Positions 19,902 to 28,975 are shown, numbered from the stretch's first letter. The stretch: DNA of 64,000 nt from an uncultured Dysosmobacter sp. (GCA_947625655.1 CANQPD010000006.1:1-64000); one strand, 5' to 3'. Translations and numbers: made by a program. Notes: generated from the letters alone by a model not told the origin.

Positions 19902-20600
19902 TCAGATAATGCCCATCAGTACCAGGGTCAGCACCACGAAGGTAGCCAGCAAGGCCAGGGAGAACAGCAGGAAGCCGGCATTGAGCCTGCTGCTGCTCTT
20001 GGCGGGGGCCTGGCTCTCCGGTACCAGCCGGGCCTTCCGCAGGGCGGTGACCACGGGCTTGTAGAGCACCAGGATCACAGCCATGTTCAGCCCGCCCTTG
20101 ACAAAGTTGAAGGGCAGGAAGACGGTGGGCAGCATAGCGGCCACCGTTTCACGGGGCATGCCCATGTAGAGGGGGGTGATGAGGTAATTCCACAGCAGCA
20201 TCACAGCCGTCAGGCAGATCACGCCCAGGGCCAGACCCAGGACAGCACCCTTTTTGGTGTGCAGCTTCTTATAGACAAAGGCGGCGGTGCAGCAGAAGGC
20301 GCAGGTGGCCAGCGCGTTCATGATGCAGCCGTAGATGCCGGTGTCGCTGACGGTGAACATCTCCACCAGGGCCACGACGATGGCAATGACGGCGGCGGAC
20401 AGGGGGCCGAAGACGAAGCCGCCGATGCAGATGATGGTGTCCTTCAAGTCCATCTGGAGGAAGCCCAGCACCTGGGGCAGCATCTTGCTGAGGAGCATCA
20501 CCACATAAGCGATGGCGGTCAGCATGGCCAGAGAGGTGACGGTTTTCACATTGTTCCTGGGCTGGGCGGCGGTGACGACAGTGAGATGGGGTTCAGACAT
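19902..20600 (-). CDS. ribU: ECF transporter S component, probable riboflavin transporter
   Basis: Polytopic; VVMLLSKMLPQVLGFLQMDLKDTIICIGGFVFGPLSAAVIAIVVALVEMFT; preceded by FMN riboswitch. Confidence 0.88.
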   Translation of the reverse strand: MSEPHLTVVTAAQPRNNVKTVTSLAMLTAIAYVVMLLSKMLPQVLGFLQMDLKDTIICIGGFVFGPLSAAVIAIVVALVEMFTVSDTGIYGCIMNALATCAFCCTAAFVYKKLHTKKGAVLGLALGVICLTAVMLLWNYLITPLYMGMPRETVAAMLPTVFLPFNFVKGGLNMAVILVLYKPVVTALRKARLVPESQAPAKSSSRLNAGFLLFSLALLATFVVLTLVLMGII

Positions 20601-20707
20601 AAAAATACACTCCTTTGTTTTGTTTGAAAACACCCTGGATCCTTTGACTTCTCCAAGGTGAACAAACAACAAAGAAGCGCGTTAAAAACGCGCGGCTCTG
20701 CCGCACT

Positions 20708-20828
20708 CATCTTCTTCCATCCCGACTATACGGTTGGTCCCGGAGTTCCACCGGGTCAGCGGATACCTTCCGGCATCCGGTCGCGGACTTTACCGCCAGT
20801 GGGGAATCACACCCCGCCCTGAAGACAA
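20708..20828 (-). ncRNA. FMN riboswitch (RFN element)
   Basis: Reverse complement reads cttcagggcggggtgtgattccccactggcggtaaagtccgcga...gacccggtggaactccgggaccaaccgtatagtcgggatggaagaagatg. Confidence 0.97.
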
Positions 20829-20940
20829 AGTATTCAGTTGCTCTCTTGCGGATAGTATACGACAGTCCCGCTGGAAATGCAACCCCTTTTTTGATTTTGC
20901 CCCGGCGGGCCCCGCCGGGAGGGGATCCCTGAAAAAGGCC

Positions 20941-20969
20941 TTTACAAATACAAACAAATGTTCTATACT
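20941..20969 (+). promoter_or_regulatory. Sigma-A promoter
   Basis: TTTACA, 17-nt spacer, TATACT. Confidence 0.75.
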
Positions 20970-20980
20970 AAAGGCATCAC

Positions 20981-21517
20981 ATGGAAGGGGGCGATGGTAT
21001 GCGGGCCAGGCAGGAATCCTGCTGCTTCACCGGCCACCGGCCCGCCAAGCTGCCGTGGCGGTACAATGAGGAGGACGGGCGGTGCCTCGCCCTGAAGCGC
21101 CGGATCGCGGACACGGTGGAGGCCGCCTATGACCAGGGATACCGCCATTTCCTCTGCGGCATGGCCCAGGGCTGCGACCTGTATTTCTGTGAGTGCGTGC
21201 TGGCCCTGCGGGAGCGGCGCCCGGACGTGACGGTGGAGGCGGCCATTCCCTGCCCTACCCAGGCCGACGGCTGGCCCGCCGCCCTGCGGGAGCGGTACGA
21301 CCGCCTTGTGGCGGCCTGCGATTTTGAGACCCTGGTTTCCGCCCGGTACAGCTCCAGCTGTATGCAGCGGCGGGACCGCTACATGGTGGACCACGCGTCG
21401 CTGCTGATCGCCGCCTTCGACGGCTCTCCCGGCGGCACCCGGTACACCGTGGAGTATGCCATGCGCCGGGGCGTTTCCGTGGTGGATCTGGCGGTCTCTG
21501 ATTTTACCGGGCCTTAA
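20981..21517 (+). CDS. SLOG family protein (YpsA/DUF1273)
   Basis: CCFTGHRPAKLPWRY; GYRHFLCGMAQGCDLYFCE; MVDHASLLIAAFDGSPGGTRYTVEYA. Confidence 0.9.
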   Translation: MEGGDGMRARQESCCFTGHRPAKLPWRYNEEDGRCLALKRRIADTVEAAYDQGYRHFLCGMAQGCDLYFCECVLALRERRPDVTVEAAIPCPTQADGWPAALRERYDRLVAACDFETLVSARYSSSCMQRRDRYMVDHASLLIAAFDGSPGGTRYTVEYAMRRGVSVVDLAVSDFTGP

Positions 21518-21581
21518 CACATTTTTGATTGCGCTTTTGATCTGACGCAGGGTATACTATGCCTGAAAAGGCGGTGAGGGC

Positions 21582-21773
21582 ATGGATATCACACCATTTA
21601 TGCGGCGGTTGGAGGATCTGGGATTTGAGAATGAGATCCTGGCCCGGGCCATTGCGGAAGCCGGGGCGGACCGGCGGGCCTATACGGCGCTGTGTCAGGC
21701 GGTGGAGCAGGGGAGCATGCCGCCGGCAGAGGCTGTCCATGCGTTAAAAAACGGGCGTCTGCCCGGATACTGA
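21582..21773 (+). CDS. Small conserved-looking hypothetical protein (63 aa)
   Basis: Promoter-like ttgatc...tatact upstream; terminator gcggctcgcagagccgctttttgc follows. Confidence 0.65.
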   Translation: MDITPFMRRLEDLGFENEILARAIAEAGADRRAYTALCQAVEQGSMPPAEAVHALKNGRLPGY

Positions 21774-21918
21774 AAAGCGGCTCGCAGAGCCGCTTTTTGC
21801 TGCGTTTGGGGCAAAACTGCCGCCGCAACCTGAGGTTGCGGAAGTTCCCGGCCCGGTTGCTGGACACCGGGCGGCGGATTTGCTATCATAGAGATACCAA
21901 ACATAAAGGAGAGAACCC

Positions 21919-22311
21919 ATGACATTTGGAGAAAAGCTCCAGGGGCTGCGGCAGAGAGCGGAGATGAGCCAGGACGCCCTTGCGGAAAAGCTGAACGTCA
22001 GCCGTCAGGCCGTCAGCCGCTGGGAGCGGGACGAGACCATGCCGGAGACAGATAAGGTGGTGGCCCTGGCGGAGCTGTTCGGCGTGACCACGGACTATTT
22101 GCTGCGGGACCAACCTGAGGAAAGCCGGGGGCCAGAGACGGTGCCGCCATCCGGCGGAGAGCAGAAGCGGGACTGGGTGGACAAGCTGGGGTATCTCGCC
22201 AAGACGAAAGGATACCTGCTGGGCTGGGTCCTGGTGGCCTGGGGCGTGCTCGACCTGCTGGCAATATTGCTGCTGGGCCTGGGGGCGATCAGCTTTATGC
22301 GGATCTGGTGA
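21919..22311 (+). CDS. XRE family transcriptional regulator with C-terminal TM segment
   Basis: LRQRAEMSQDALAEKLNVSRQAVSRWERDETMPETDKVVALAELFGVTTDYLLRD; GWVLVAWGVLDLLAILLLGLGAI. Confidence 0.93.
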   Translation: MTFGEKLQGLRQRAEMSQDALAEKLNVSRQAVSRWERDETMPETDKVVALAELFGVTTDYLLRDQPEESRGPETVPPSGGEQKRDWVDKLGYLAKTKGYLLGWVLVAWGVLDLLAILLLGLGAISFMRIW

Positions 22312-22326
22312 AAGGAGTCGGAAAGA

Positions 22327-22470
22327 ATGATGAGCGCTTGGGGAACGGGCGTGGGGACCGTTTTGCTGATCCCGCTGCTGTACGCTGTCATCAAGATCGC
22401 GGCGGGCGTGCTGGTGCTGAAATACGGGAAACGGTACGCGGACAAGGTGAAAGAGGAGGAGAAGCGGTGA
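22327..22470 (+). CDS. Small single-TM protein (47 aa)
   Basis: MMSAWGTGVGTVLLIPLLYAVIKIAAGVLVLKYGKRYADKVKEEEKR; GTGA overlap with next CDS; not in supplied ORF list. Confidence 0.65.
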   Translation: MMSAWGTGVGTVLLIPLLYAVIKIAAGVLVLKYGKRYADKVKEEEKR

Positions 22471-23015
22471 AAAAGCTGTTTTGGGGCCTGTTCTTTGTCT
22501 TTGTGAACTTCAATTTGAGCTTGAACCAGCATACGCTCAATATTTTGCCGCCCTTTGTGGGCTATTATCTGCTCTGCCAGGGCAGCCGGGAGCTGGAAGG
22601 GGAGAGCGGCCTGTTCCGGGGCGTTTGTCCTTTCGCCATCGGCATGGGCATCTATACGGCCATTTTGTGGGCAGGCGATCTGCTGGGTGTCACCGGCGGC
22701 GGCACGATCGGTGTGCTGCTGGGCCTGCTGGCAACCGTGGTGGGCCTGTATATCTGCTGGGTGCTGATCCAGGCGGTGCGGGATATGGAGGGAAACCGCG
22801 GCGCGGAGCTGAACAGCGCCGCCATGCACCGGGCCTGGATTGTTATGGTGGTGGCCCAGGCGGTATGCTATCTGTGTGTCTGGCTGTTGTCTGGACTGGC
22901 TCTGCTGGGCTTGATCGCGGGGCTGATCGGTATTGTTATGCTGCTGATGGCCTTTTGGAAGGGACAAAAGCTGTATGAGGCGCTTCCGCCGCAGGAAGAC
23001 GACCCGGAGATGTGA
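22467..23015 (+). CDS. Polytopic membrane protein, hypothetical
   Basis: GTG start; MKKLFWGLFFVFVNFNLSLNQHTLNILPPFVGYYLLCQGSRELEGES, ~5 TM segments. Confidence 0.8.
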   Translation: MKKLFWGLFFVFVNFNLSLNQHTLNILPPFVGYYLLCQGSRELEGESGLFRGVCPFAIGMGIYTAILWAGDLLGVTGGGTIGVLLGLLATVVGLYICWVLIQAVRDMEGNRGAELNSAAMHRAWIVMVVAQAVCYLCVWLLSGLALLGLIAGLIGIVMLLMAFWKGQKLYEALPPQEDDPEM

Positions 23016-23022
23016 CTACAGT

Positions 23023-23058
23023 AAAAAAGGAGCGCCGGTAGAACCGGCGCTCCTTTTT
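23023..23058. terminator. Bidirectional terminator
   Basis: aaaaaaggagcgccggtagaaccggcgctccttttt. Confidence 0.9.
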
Positions 23059-23070
23059 GCATATGGGAAA

Positions 23071-24258
23071 TCAATAGCACTTGCGATAGATGGCCTCTTC
23101 GCTCTCCAGATCGAAGGGATAGTAGGCGTTGGTCATCAGGCGCTGCTGGTTGGCCTCGACAGACAGGGGGAAAGCCTTGAAGTCGGCCTCGGTGAAGCCG
23201 CAGTCCCTCAGGGGGCGCAGGGGCAGGATGCGCTGCAGCAGGGCGTTCAGCTCGGGGATGGCGTTCTTGGCCTCGCAGCCCAGGATGCTGGCGATCAGCT
23301 CCTTGAACTTCATGATCTCGCCGTCGGGGTCGTGCTCGTCATAGTAGTCCAGGATGGCGCCGAAGAGCATGTAGTTGCTCTCGCCGTGGGGCACATGATA
23401 GGTGCCGCCCAGAGGGAAGCTCATGCCGTGGACAGGGCCGCAGCCGGCCTTCAGGAAGGCGATGCCGGCGTAGAAGGAGGCGGTGACGAACTGATCCATA
23501 TACTCGAACCGGGCGTCCTGGCCCTTCTCGTCCAGCAGCTTGAAGCCCTTCAGGATCATGTCCATGGCCTTCTCGCTGAAGAGCTCACTGGTGGTGGTCT
23601 TGCGGTGGGGGCTCAGGAAGGACTCGGTGGCGTGCACCAGGGCGTCGATGGCGGAGCAGGCGAAGGGCTTGTAGGGCAGGGTGCGCAGCAGGTCGGGGAT
23701 CAGGCAGACCTTGTTGGGGATGATGTCGTCGGACACCAGGCCCAGCTTGGTCTCGCCGCCGGTCAGCACGCCGTCCTTCTCGTCCTTGACGATGGCCACG
23801 GAGATGTTGGTGCACTCAGAGCCGGTGCCGCAGGTGGTGGGGATGGCGATAACGTCCTTCTCATGCACCACGGGGAAGCGCTTGAAGTACAGGTTGTGGA
23901 CCGTGTCGGGGCGCTGGCAGCCCAGCAGCTTGCACAGGTCCATGATGGCGCCGCCGCCCACGGCGATGACGCGGTCATAGCTGTCGTAGGGGATGGCGTC
24001 GTACATGGTCTGGATCATGGCCTCGGAGGGCTCGCCGGCGCCGAACTTCTCCTGGAAGACGAACTGGCACTTCAGGCCCAGCTCCTCCATGAAGGGCTTG
24101 TAGATGAACTCGTTGGTCAGCACCACGTCCCGGTCGTTCAGCTTGAATTCCTCCGCCATCTGGGCGAAGGTCTGGAACTTGTACACGGTGGGAGCGAAGA
24201 TGATCTCGCGCTTATCGGCCATCAGAGAGGCGGAAAATGCGTCCATTGCTTTAGCCAT
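23071..24258 (-). CDS. Iron-containing alcohol dehydrogenase (4-hydroxybutyrate dehydrogenase-like)
   Basis: VIAVGGGAIMDLCKLLG; VIAIPTTCGTGSECTNISVAIV; GPVHGMSFPLGGTYHVPHGESNYMLF. Confidence 0.88.
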   Translation of the reverse strand: MAKAMDAFSASLMADKREIIFAPTVYKFQTFAQMAEEFKLNDRDVVLTNEFIYKPFMEELGLKCQFVFQEKFGAGEPSEAMIQTMYDAIPYDSYDRVIAVGGGAIMDLCKLLGCQRPDTVHNLYFKRFPVVHEKDVIAIPTTCGTGSECTNISVAIVKDEKDGVLTGGETKLGLVSDDIIPNKVCLIPDLLRTLPYKPFACSAIDALVHATESFLSPHRKTTTSELFSEKAMDMILKGFKLLDEKGQDARFEYMDQFVTASFYAGIAFLKAGCGPVHGMSFPLGGTYHVPHGESNYMLFGAILDYYDEHDPDGEIMKFKELIASILGCEAKNAIPELNALLQRILPLRPLRDCGFTEADFKAFPLSVEANQQRLMTNAYYPFDLESEEAIYRKCY

Positions 24259-24337
24259 TGGAATCAACTCTCCTTTGCATAAAATATAAAGTATTTTGAC
24301 ACCGCCCCGGCTTCCGCCGGGGCGGCAGTCAACGGAT

Positions 24338-25312
24338 TTACTTGCGGGCCACGGCCTTCTTCACGGCCGCGACGATGTTGGCGGCGCGGAGGCCGTACTC
24401 GTCCATCAGGAAGTCCTGGGGACCCACCTGGCCGAACTGATCCTGCACGCCCACGAACTCCTGGACAGTGGGGCGGTTCTTGGCCAGGCAGTTGGCAACC
24501 ACACTGCCCAGGCCGCAGGTGACGTTGTGGTTCTCGGCGGTGACAATGGCGCCGGTCTCCTTGGCGGCCTTGAGGACCAGCTCCTCGTCCAGGGGCTTCC
24601 AGGTGAACATGTCGATGACCCGGACGGAAATGCCCTCGGCCTGCAGAGCCTCATAGGCCTTCAGGGACTCGTCCACCATGATGCCGGAGGTGATGATGGT
24701 GGCAGCGTCGTTCTCGCTCTCGTGCAGGACGACGCCCTTGCCGATCTCGAACTCGGAGCCCTCGCCGTAGACCTGGATGATGCCCTTGCGGACAAAGCGG
24801 GTGAAGGTCACGCCCTTCTTGATGGAGGGCAGCTGGCGGGTGATGCTGGCCAGCTGATCGTAGTCGGCGGGGTCCAGCACGGTGGTCTCGGGGATGCTCA
24901 GGTACATGCCGGCATCCTCCAGAGGCATATGGGTGCCGCCGTTGAAAGCGGCGGTGACGCCGGCGTCGGAGGCCAGGACATGGACGGTCAGGCCGGCGTA
25001 GGCGGCGGACATGTAGATCTGGTCATAGCAGCGGCGGGAGGAGAAGGTGCCGAAGGAGTGGAAGAACACGGTCTTGCCGGTGGCGGCGAGGCCGGCGGCC
25101 ACGCCGGCGGCGTTGCCCTCGGCAATACCGGCCTCGAAGGCCCGGTCGGGATAGTTCTTGCGCAGCATCTTGGTGTTGATGCAGCCCATCAGGTCGCAGT
25201 CCACATAGCAGATGGACTGATCCTCCGCCATCATCTCGTTCAGGGTCAGAGCGAGAGCGTCGCGGCAGGCGCGGGAATCTTTCTTGTGCTCACCAATCAG
25301 TTTCACGTTCAT
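24338..25312 (-). CDS. Transketolase, C-terminal subunit
   Basis: FEAGIAEGNAAGVAAGLAATGKTVFFHSFGTFSSRRCYDQI; split transketolase partner upstream. Confidence 0.92.
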   Translation of the reverse strand: MNVKLIGEHKKDSRACRDALALTLNEMMAEDQSICYVDCDLMGCINTKMLRKNYPDRAFEAGIAEGNAAGVAAGLAATGKTVFFHSFGTFSSRRCYDQIYMSAAYAGLTVHVLASDAGVTAAFNGGTHMPLEDAGMYLSIPETTVLDPADYDQLASITRQLPSIKKGVTFTRFVRKGIIQVYGEGSEFEIGKGVVLHESENDAATIITSGIMVDESLKAYEALQAEGISVRVIDMFTWKPLDEELVLKAAKETGAIVTAENHNVTCGLGSVVANCLAKNRPTVQEFVGVQDQFGQVGPQDFLMDEYGLRAANIVAAVKKAVARK

Positions 25313-25327
25313 TGCTCGTACCCTCCC

Positions 25328-26161
25328 TTAAGCGTTCTTGGCATCTTCCAGAGCCTTTTCAGCGGCGGCCAGAGCCTCGGCCCACTGTTCTTCGTTGGGC
25401 TGAGAGGAGTGGTCGTGCTTGGGCTCGGCAAAGGTAGCGCCCTTGCCCTTGCAGGTGTCCAGCACGATGCAGCTGGGCACGCCCTTCTTGGCGTAGGCGT
25501 TCTGGATGGCGTTGTAGATGGCGGTCACGTCATGGCCGTCGATCTCCTGGGTGTACAGGCCGAAGGCCTCGGCCTTCTTGGCCAGGTCGCTGTGGGCCAG
25601 GATGTCGTCGGTGGGGCCGTCCAGCTGATAGCCGTTCTTGTCGATGAAGAAGATCAGGTTGTCCAGCTTGTGGGCGTAGGCGAAGTGGAACGCCTCCCAG
25701 ACCTGGCCCTCATCGGCCTCGCCGTCGCCCACCACGCAGAAGACATGGCTGTCACGGCCGTCGATCTTGTTGCCCAGGGCCGCGCCGGTGGCGGTGGAGG
25801 TGCCCTGGCCCAGGGAGCCGGTGGTCAGGTCCACGCCGGGGGTCAGCTTGCGGTCCGTGTGGCTGGGGAACTTGGTGTGGGGATGGTTCAGGGTATAGGC
25901 GTCCTCCATGGGATAGAAGCCCATCAGGCCGTAAGTGGCGTAAGCCACGGGGCCCGCGTGGCCCTTGGACAGGACCAGCCAGTCGCGGTCCTCCCAGCGG
26001 GGATTCTTGGGATCGAACTTCATGACCTCTCCATACAGAACGGCCATCAGATCGGCCAGGTCCATGGAGCCGCCCACATGGCCGAAGCCCCGGGAGTGGA
26101 TGACCTTCAGGGTCTCCAGCCGGATCTCGGCCGCCAGAACTTTGCATTTCTTCTCGTTCAT
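25328..26161 (-). CDS. Transketolase, N-terminal (TPP-binding) subunit
   Basis: GHVGGSMDLADLMAVLY; VLSKGHAGPVAYATY; GSLGQGTSTATGAAL; CVVGDGEADEGQVWEAFHFA. Confidence 0.95.
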   Translation of the reverse strand: MNEKKCKVLAAEIRLETLKVIHSRGFGHVGGSMDLADLMAVLYGEVMKFDPKNPRWEDRDWLVLSKGHAGPVAYATYGLMGFYPMEDAYTLNHPHTKFPSHTDRKLTPGVDLTTGSLGQGTSTATGAALGNKIDGRDSHVFCVVGDGEADEGQVWEAFHFAYAHKLDNLIFFIDKNGYQLDGPTDDILAHSDLAKKAEAFGLYTQEIDGHDVTAIYNAIQNAYAKKGVPSCIVLDTCKGKGATFAEPKHDHSSQPNEEQWAEALAAAEKALEDAKNA

Positions 26162-26223
26162 GGGTGTTGCTTCCTTTCCTTTTTTAATTAAGCGCCGGAC
26201 GCCGAAAAGGGCGGAGCGCTGAA

Positions 26224-27243
26224 TTACAGATATGATTGGAATTCGTCCATGCGGACGGGCCGCCGCTCCCTGGCGGAGCGGGTGCAGGCCATGGCCAGCA
26301 GCGTGGCCTTTTGGGCGTCTTCCGCGCCCACGGGGACCGGGTAATCGTTTTCCACAGCGTCAACAAATTGCCGCACTTCCTCCTGGAAGGCGGGCAGATA
26401 GCGCTCTAAAAAGAACCAGAGGGGCCTTTCCGCCGTGACGCCTCCGGCGGTGGAGAGCACAGCGGTGGACGGCGTGTCGTTGCCGATGGAGACACAGCCG
26501 CGGGAGCCGAAGACCTCCGCCCGCTGGTCATAGCCGTAGACCGCCTGACGGGAGTTGTCGATCAGCGCCAGCGCGCCGCTTTCAAGACGCAGCACAACGG
26601 CCGCGGTGTCGATATCCCCGGCCCGGCCGATGGCCTCGTCCACCAGGACGCTGCCCGCGGCGTACACCTCCTCCACCTCGCTGCCGGAGAGGAAGCGCAC
26701 CATATCCAGATCATGGACCGTCATGTCCAGAAACAGCCCGCCGGAGGACGGGATGAATTTGGGCGCCGGCGGTTCGGAATCCCGGGAGCAGATCTTCACC
26801 ACCTGGACCTGACCGATCCTCCCCTCGGCAACGGCGCGGCGGAGGGCCTGGAAGTTGTGGTCAAACCGGCGGTTGAATCCCACTTGATATTTTAAACCAG
26901 AAACCGCCGCTTCGTCAATGACAGTTTGTATTTTAACAAGCCCCAGATCCACGGGTTTTTCACAGAACACATGCTTTCCCGCCCGCAGGGCCTCCACGGA
27001 GATATCCGCGTGAGTGCTGGTGGGGGAGCAGATCAGCACCGCGTCGATGCGGGAATCCCGCAGCAGGGCGCGGTGATCCTGAGTGAGGATCTCCGCGCCC
27101 GCGCTGCGGGCAAGCTGTTCGATCTCTTCGGTGATGTGCGGGGCGGCGATGCCCCGGATGTGAGCGCCCGGGACGCCGGAGAGGATACCGCGGATGTGGA
27201 CCCGACCGATCCGTCCCACACCAATGATACCAAGCTGCAGCAT
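26224..27243 (-). CDS. Gfo/Idh/MocA family oxidoreductase, inositol 2-dehydrogenase-like
   Basis: LGIIGVGRIGRVHIRGILSGVPGAH; CEKPVDLGLVKIQTVIDEAA; GFNRRFDHNFQAL; FLDMTVHDLDMVRFLSGSEVEEVYA. Confidence 0.88.
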   Translation of the reverse strand: MLQLGIIGVGRIGRVHIRGILSGVPGAHIRGIAAPHITEEIEQLARSAGAEILTQDHRALLRDSRIDAVLICSPTSTHADISVEALRAGKHVFCEKPVDLGLVKIQTVIDEAAVSGLKYQVGFNRRFDHNFQALRRAVAEGRIGQVQVVKICSRDSEPPAPKFIPSSGGLFLDMTVHDLDMVRFLSGSEVEEVYAAGSVLVDEAIGRAGDIDTAAVVLRLESGALALIDNSRQAVYGYDQRAEVFGSRGCVSIGNDTPSTAVLSTAGGVTAERPLWFFLERYLPAFQEEVRQFVDAVENDYPVPVGAEDAQKATLLAMACTRSARERRPVRMDEFQSYL

Positions 27244-27274
27244 AGCGGCCTCCTTGCGCAGTCAGAGACTTACA

Positions 27275-28843
27275 TTATTCGTACTGGGTGCCCGCGCCGT
27301 CCACCATGGCGTCATAGGCACGCTTGACCTTGTCGTAGTTCTTGTCGCGGTCCAGCACCACGCCGCGGCCCACGCCGTCCACGATGCGGCCCACGCCGAT
27401 GGCATCCAGCCTGGCGTCCGTCTCGGCCAGCAGGGCGGGGGCGGAGCCGGGCTCAGTGGAGCGGCCGTCGAAGATGATGTGCAGATACACACGGTCCAGG
27501 CCGTTGTCCCGGGCCATCTCGCAGATGTTCAGGGGGTAGTCGATGCAGCCGTGGGAGGACTTGTAGGTCAGGTAGGCCAGCAGATGCAGGCTGGTGCCGT
27601 TGCGCTTGGCGTGCTCGATGGCCTCCAGGAAGATGGGGTTCTGCTTGAAGCTGCCGTCCTTCACGGCGGCGTCCAGGCGGACGTCATCCTGCATCACGCA
27701 GCGGCCGGCGCCCAGGTTGGAGTGGCCGGCCTCGGAGTTGCCGGCCTTGCCGGCGCCCAGGCCCACATACTCGCCGGAGGCGTGGAGCTTGGACCAGGAC
27801 TGGTTGGCCAGCAGAGAATCCCAGTAGGGGGTGTCCGCCACGTGGATGGCGTCGCCCTCGTCGCCGGTGCCCAGGCCCCAGCCGTCGCAGATGATGAGGA
27901 GCATCTTGCGGTCCTTGCCCCAGTCCTTGCCCTCGCACAGGGAGTGGCCGGACATCTCGGCGGGCTGGGGGATGCCCAGAACGTCCAGCACGGTGGGAGA
28001 CACGTCGCCCAGGGAGCCGTCCCGCAGGGTGATGGGGCTGGGATCGGCGGGGTCGATCATGATAAAGGGCACCAGGTTGGTGGTGTGGGCGCCGTCGGGC
28101 TTGCCGGCGGCGGTGTACAGCTTCTCAATATTGCCGTGGTCGGCGGTGATGGCCACCACATAGCCCTTGGACAGCGCGTCGTTGACCACCACGTCCAGAT
28201 AGTGGCTGACATGGCCGCAGGCCTCGATCTTGGCGGCGGTGTTCTGGGTGTGGCCGATGACGTCGCCGTTGGCGAAGTTGGTGACGATGAAGTCGTACTT
28301 GCCCAGGGCCTCGGTCAGCTTCTCCGCCACGGTGGGCAGGGACAGCTCGGGCTTCTGGTCGAAGTCGATGCCCTTGGGGGAGGGGATGCACAGATCGTCC
28401 TCGCCGGGGAAGGGGTTGTTCTCGCCGCCGTTGAAGAAGAAGGTCACATGGGCGAACTTCTCGCTCTCGGCACAGTGGAACTGGCTCTTGCCGGCCTCGG
28501 AGAGCACCTGGGCCAGGGGCTTCACCACCTTGGCGGGGGCGAAGGCGATGGGCAGATTCTTGAACTTGTCGTGGTACATGGTCATGATGACGAAGTCCAG
28601 ATCGTTGAGCTTGCGGCGCTCCACCTTGTCAAAGCCCTCTTCGGTGAACATCTCGGTCAGCTCGATCTCCCGCTCGCCCCGGCGGCAGCAGAAGATGGCG
28701 GCGTCGCCGTCGGAGATCTTGCCCACGGGCTTGCCGTCCTCCACCAGGACCATGGGCTCCAGGTGGTAGTCGTCCTGCCCCAGTTCGTATGCTCTCTTGA
28801 CGGCTTCGGCCAGCTGGGCGCCGCCGCGCTTGATATCAGACAT
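27275..28843 (-). CDS. Cofactor-independent phosphoglycerate mutase homolog with circularly permuted sequence order
   Basis: N-half matches canonical iPGM C-half (KFAHVTFFFNGGENNPFPGED, NFANGDVIGHT, ITADHGN, AHTTNLVPF, PAEMSGHSL); C-half matches canonical iPGM N-half (LLIICDGWGLGTGDEGDAI, GKAGNSEAGHSNLGAGR, FDGRSTEPGSAP, LDRDKNYDKVKRAYDAMVDG). Start at ATG 28843 after ggaggtattttct. Confidence 0.9.
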   Translation of the reverse strand: MSDIKRGGAQLAEAVKRAYELGQDDYHLEPMVLVEDGKPVGKISDGDAAIFCCRRGEREIELTEMFTEEGFDKVERRKLNDLDFVIMTMYHDKFKNLPIAFAPAKVVKPLAQVLSEAGKSQFHCAESEKFAHVTFFFNGGENNPFPGEDDLCIPSPKGIDFDQKPELSLPTVAEKLTEALGKYDFIVTNFANGDVIGHTQNTAAKIEACGHVSHYLDVVVNDALSKGYVVAITADHGNIEKLYTAAGKPDGAHTTNLVPFIMIDPADPSPITLRDGSLGDVSPTVLDVLGIPQPAEMSGHSLCEGKDWGKDRKMLLIICDGWGLGTGDEGDAIHVADTPYWDSLLANQSWSKLHASGEYVGLGAGKAGNSEAGHSNLGAGRCVMQDDVRLDAAVKDGSFKQNPIFLEAIEHAKRNGTSLHLLAYLTYKSSHGCIDYPLNICEMARDNGLDRVYLHIIFDGRSTEPGSAPALLAETDARLDAIGVGRIVDGVGRGVVLDRDKNYDKVKRAYDAMVDGAGTQYE

Positions 28844-28865
28844 AGAAAATACCTCCGGTTTTAAA

Positions 28866-28975
28866 TTAATAATTGATAATTGAGAATTGATAATTAAATA
28901 ATGATCGGAAATGGATAATTGGACGTTTCTCATGAACACCCAATTATCAATTATCCATTATAAATTATCAATTGT
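28866..28975. repeat. AT-rich inverted repeat
   Basis: aataattgataattgagaattgataattaaataat ... caattatcaattatccattataaattatcaattg in an otherwise GC-rich region. Confidence 0.85.

Noticed and set aside
24296-26191. 631-aa plus-strand ORF
   Set aside because: Antisense to the split transketolase genes; shadow ORF with no recognisable domain.
27194-28864. 556-aa plus-strand ORF
   Set aside because: Antisense to the permuted iPGM gene; low-complexity translation.
28844-28939. N-terminal extension of the iPGM ORF (MFMRNVQLSISDHYLIINSQ...)
   Set aside because: Translation of the AT-rich repeat; ATG 28843 has a good RBS.
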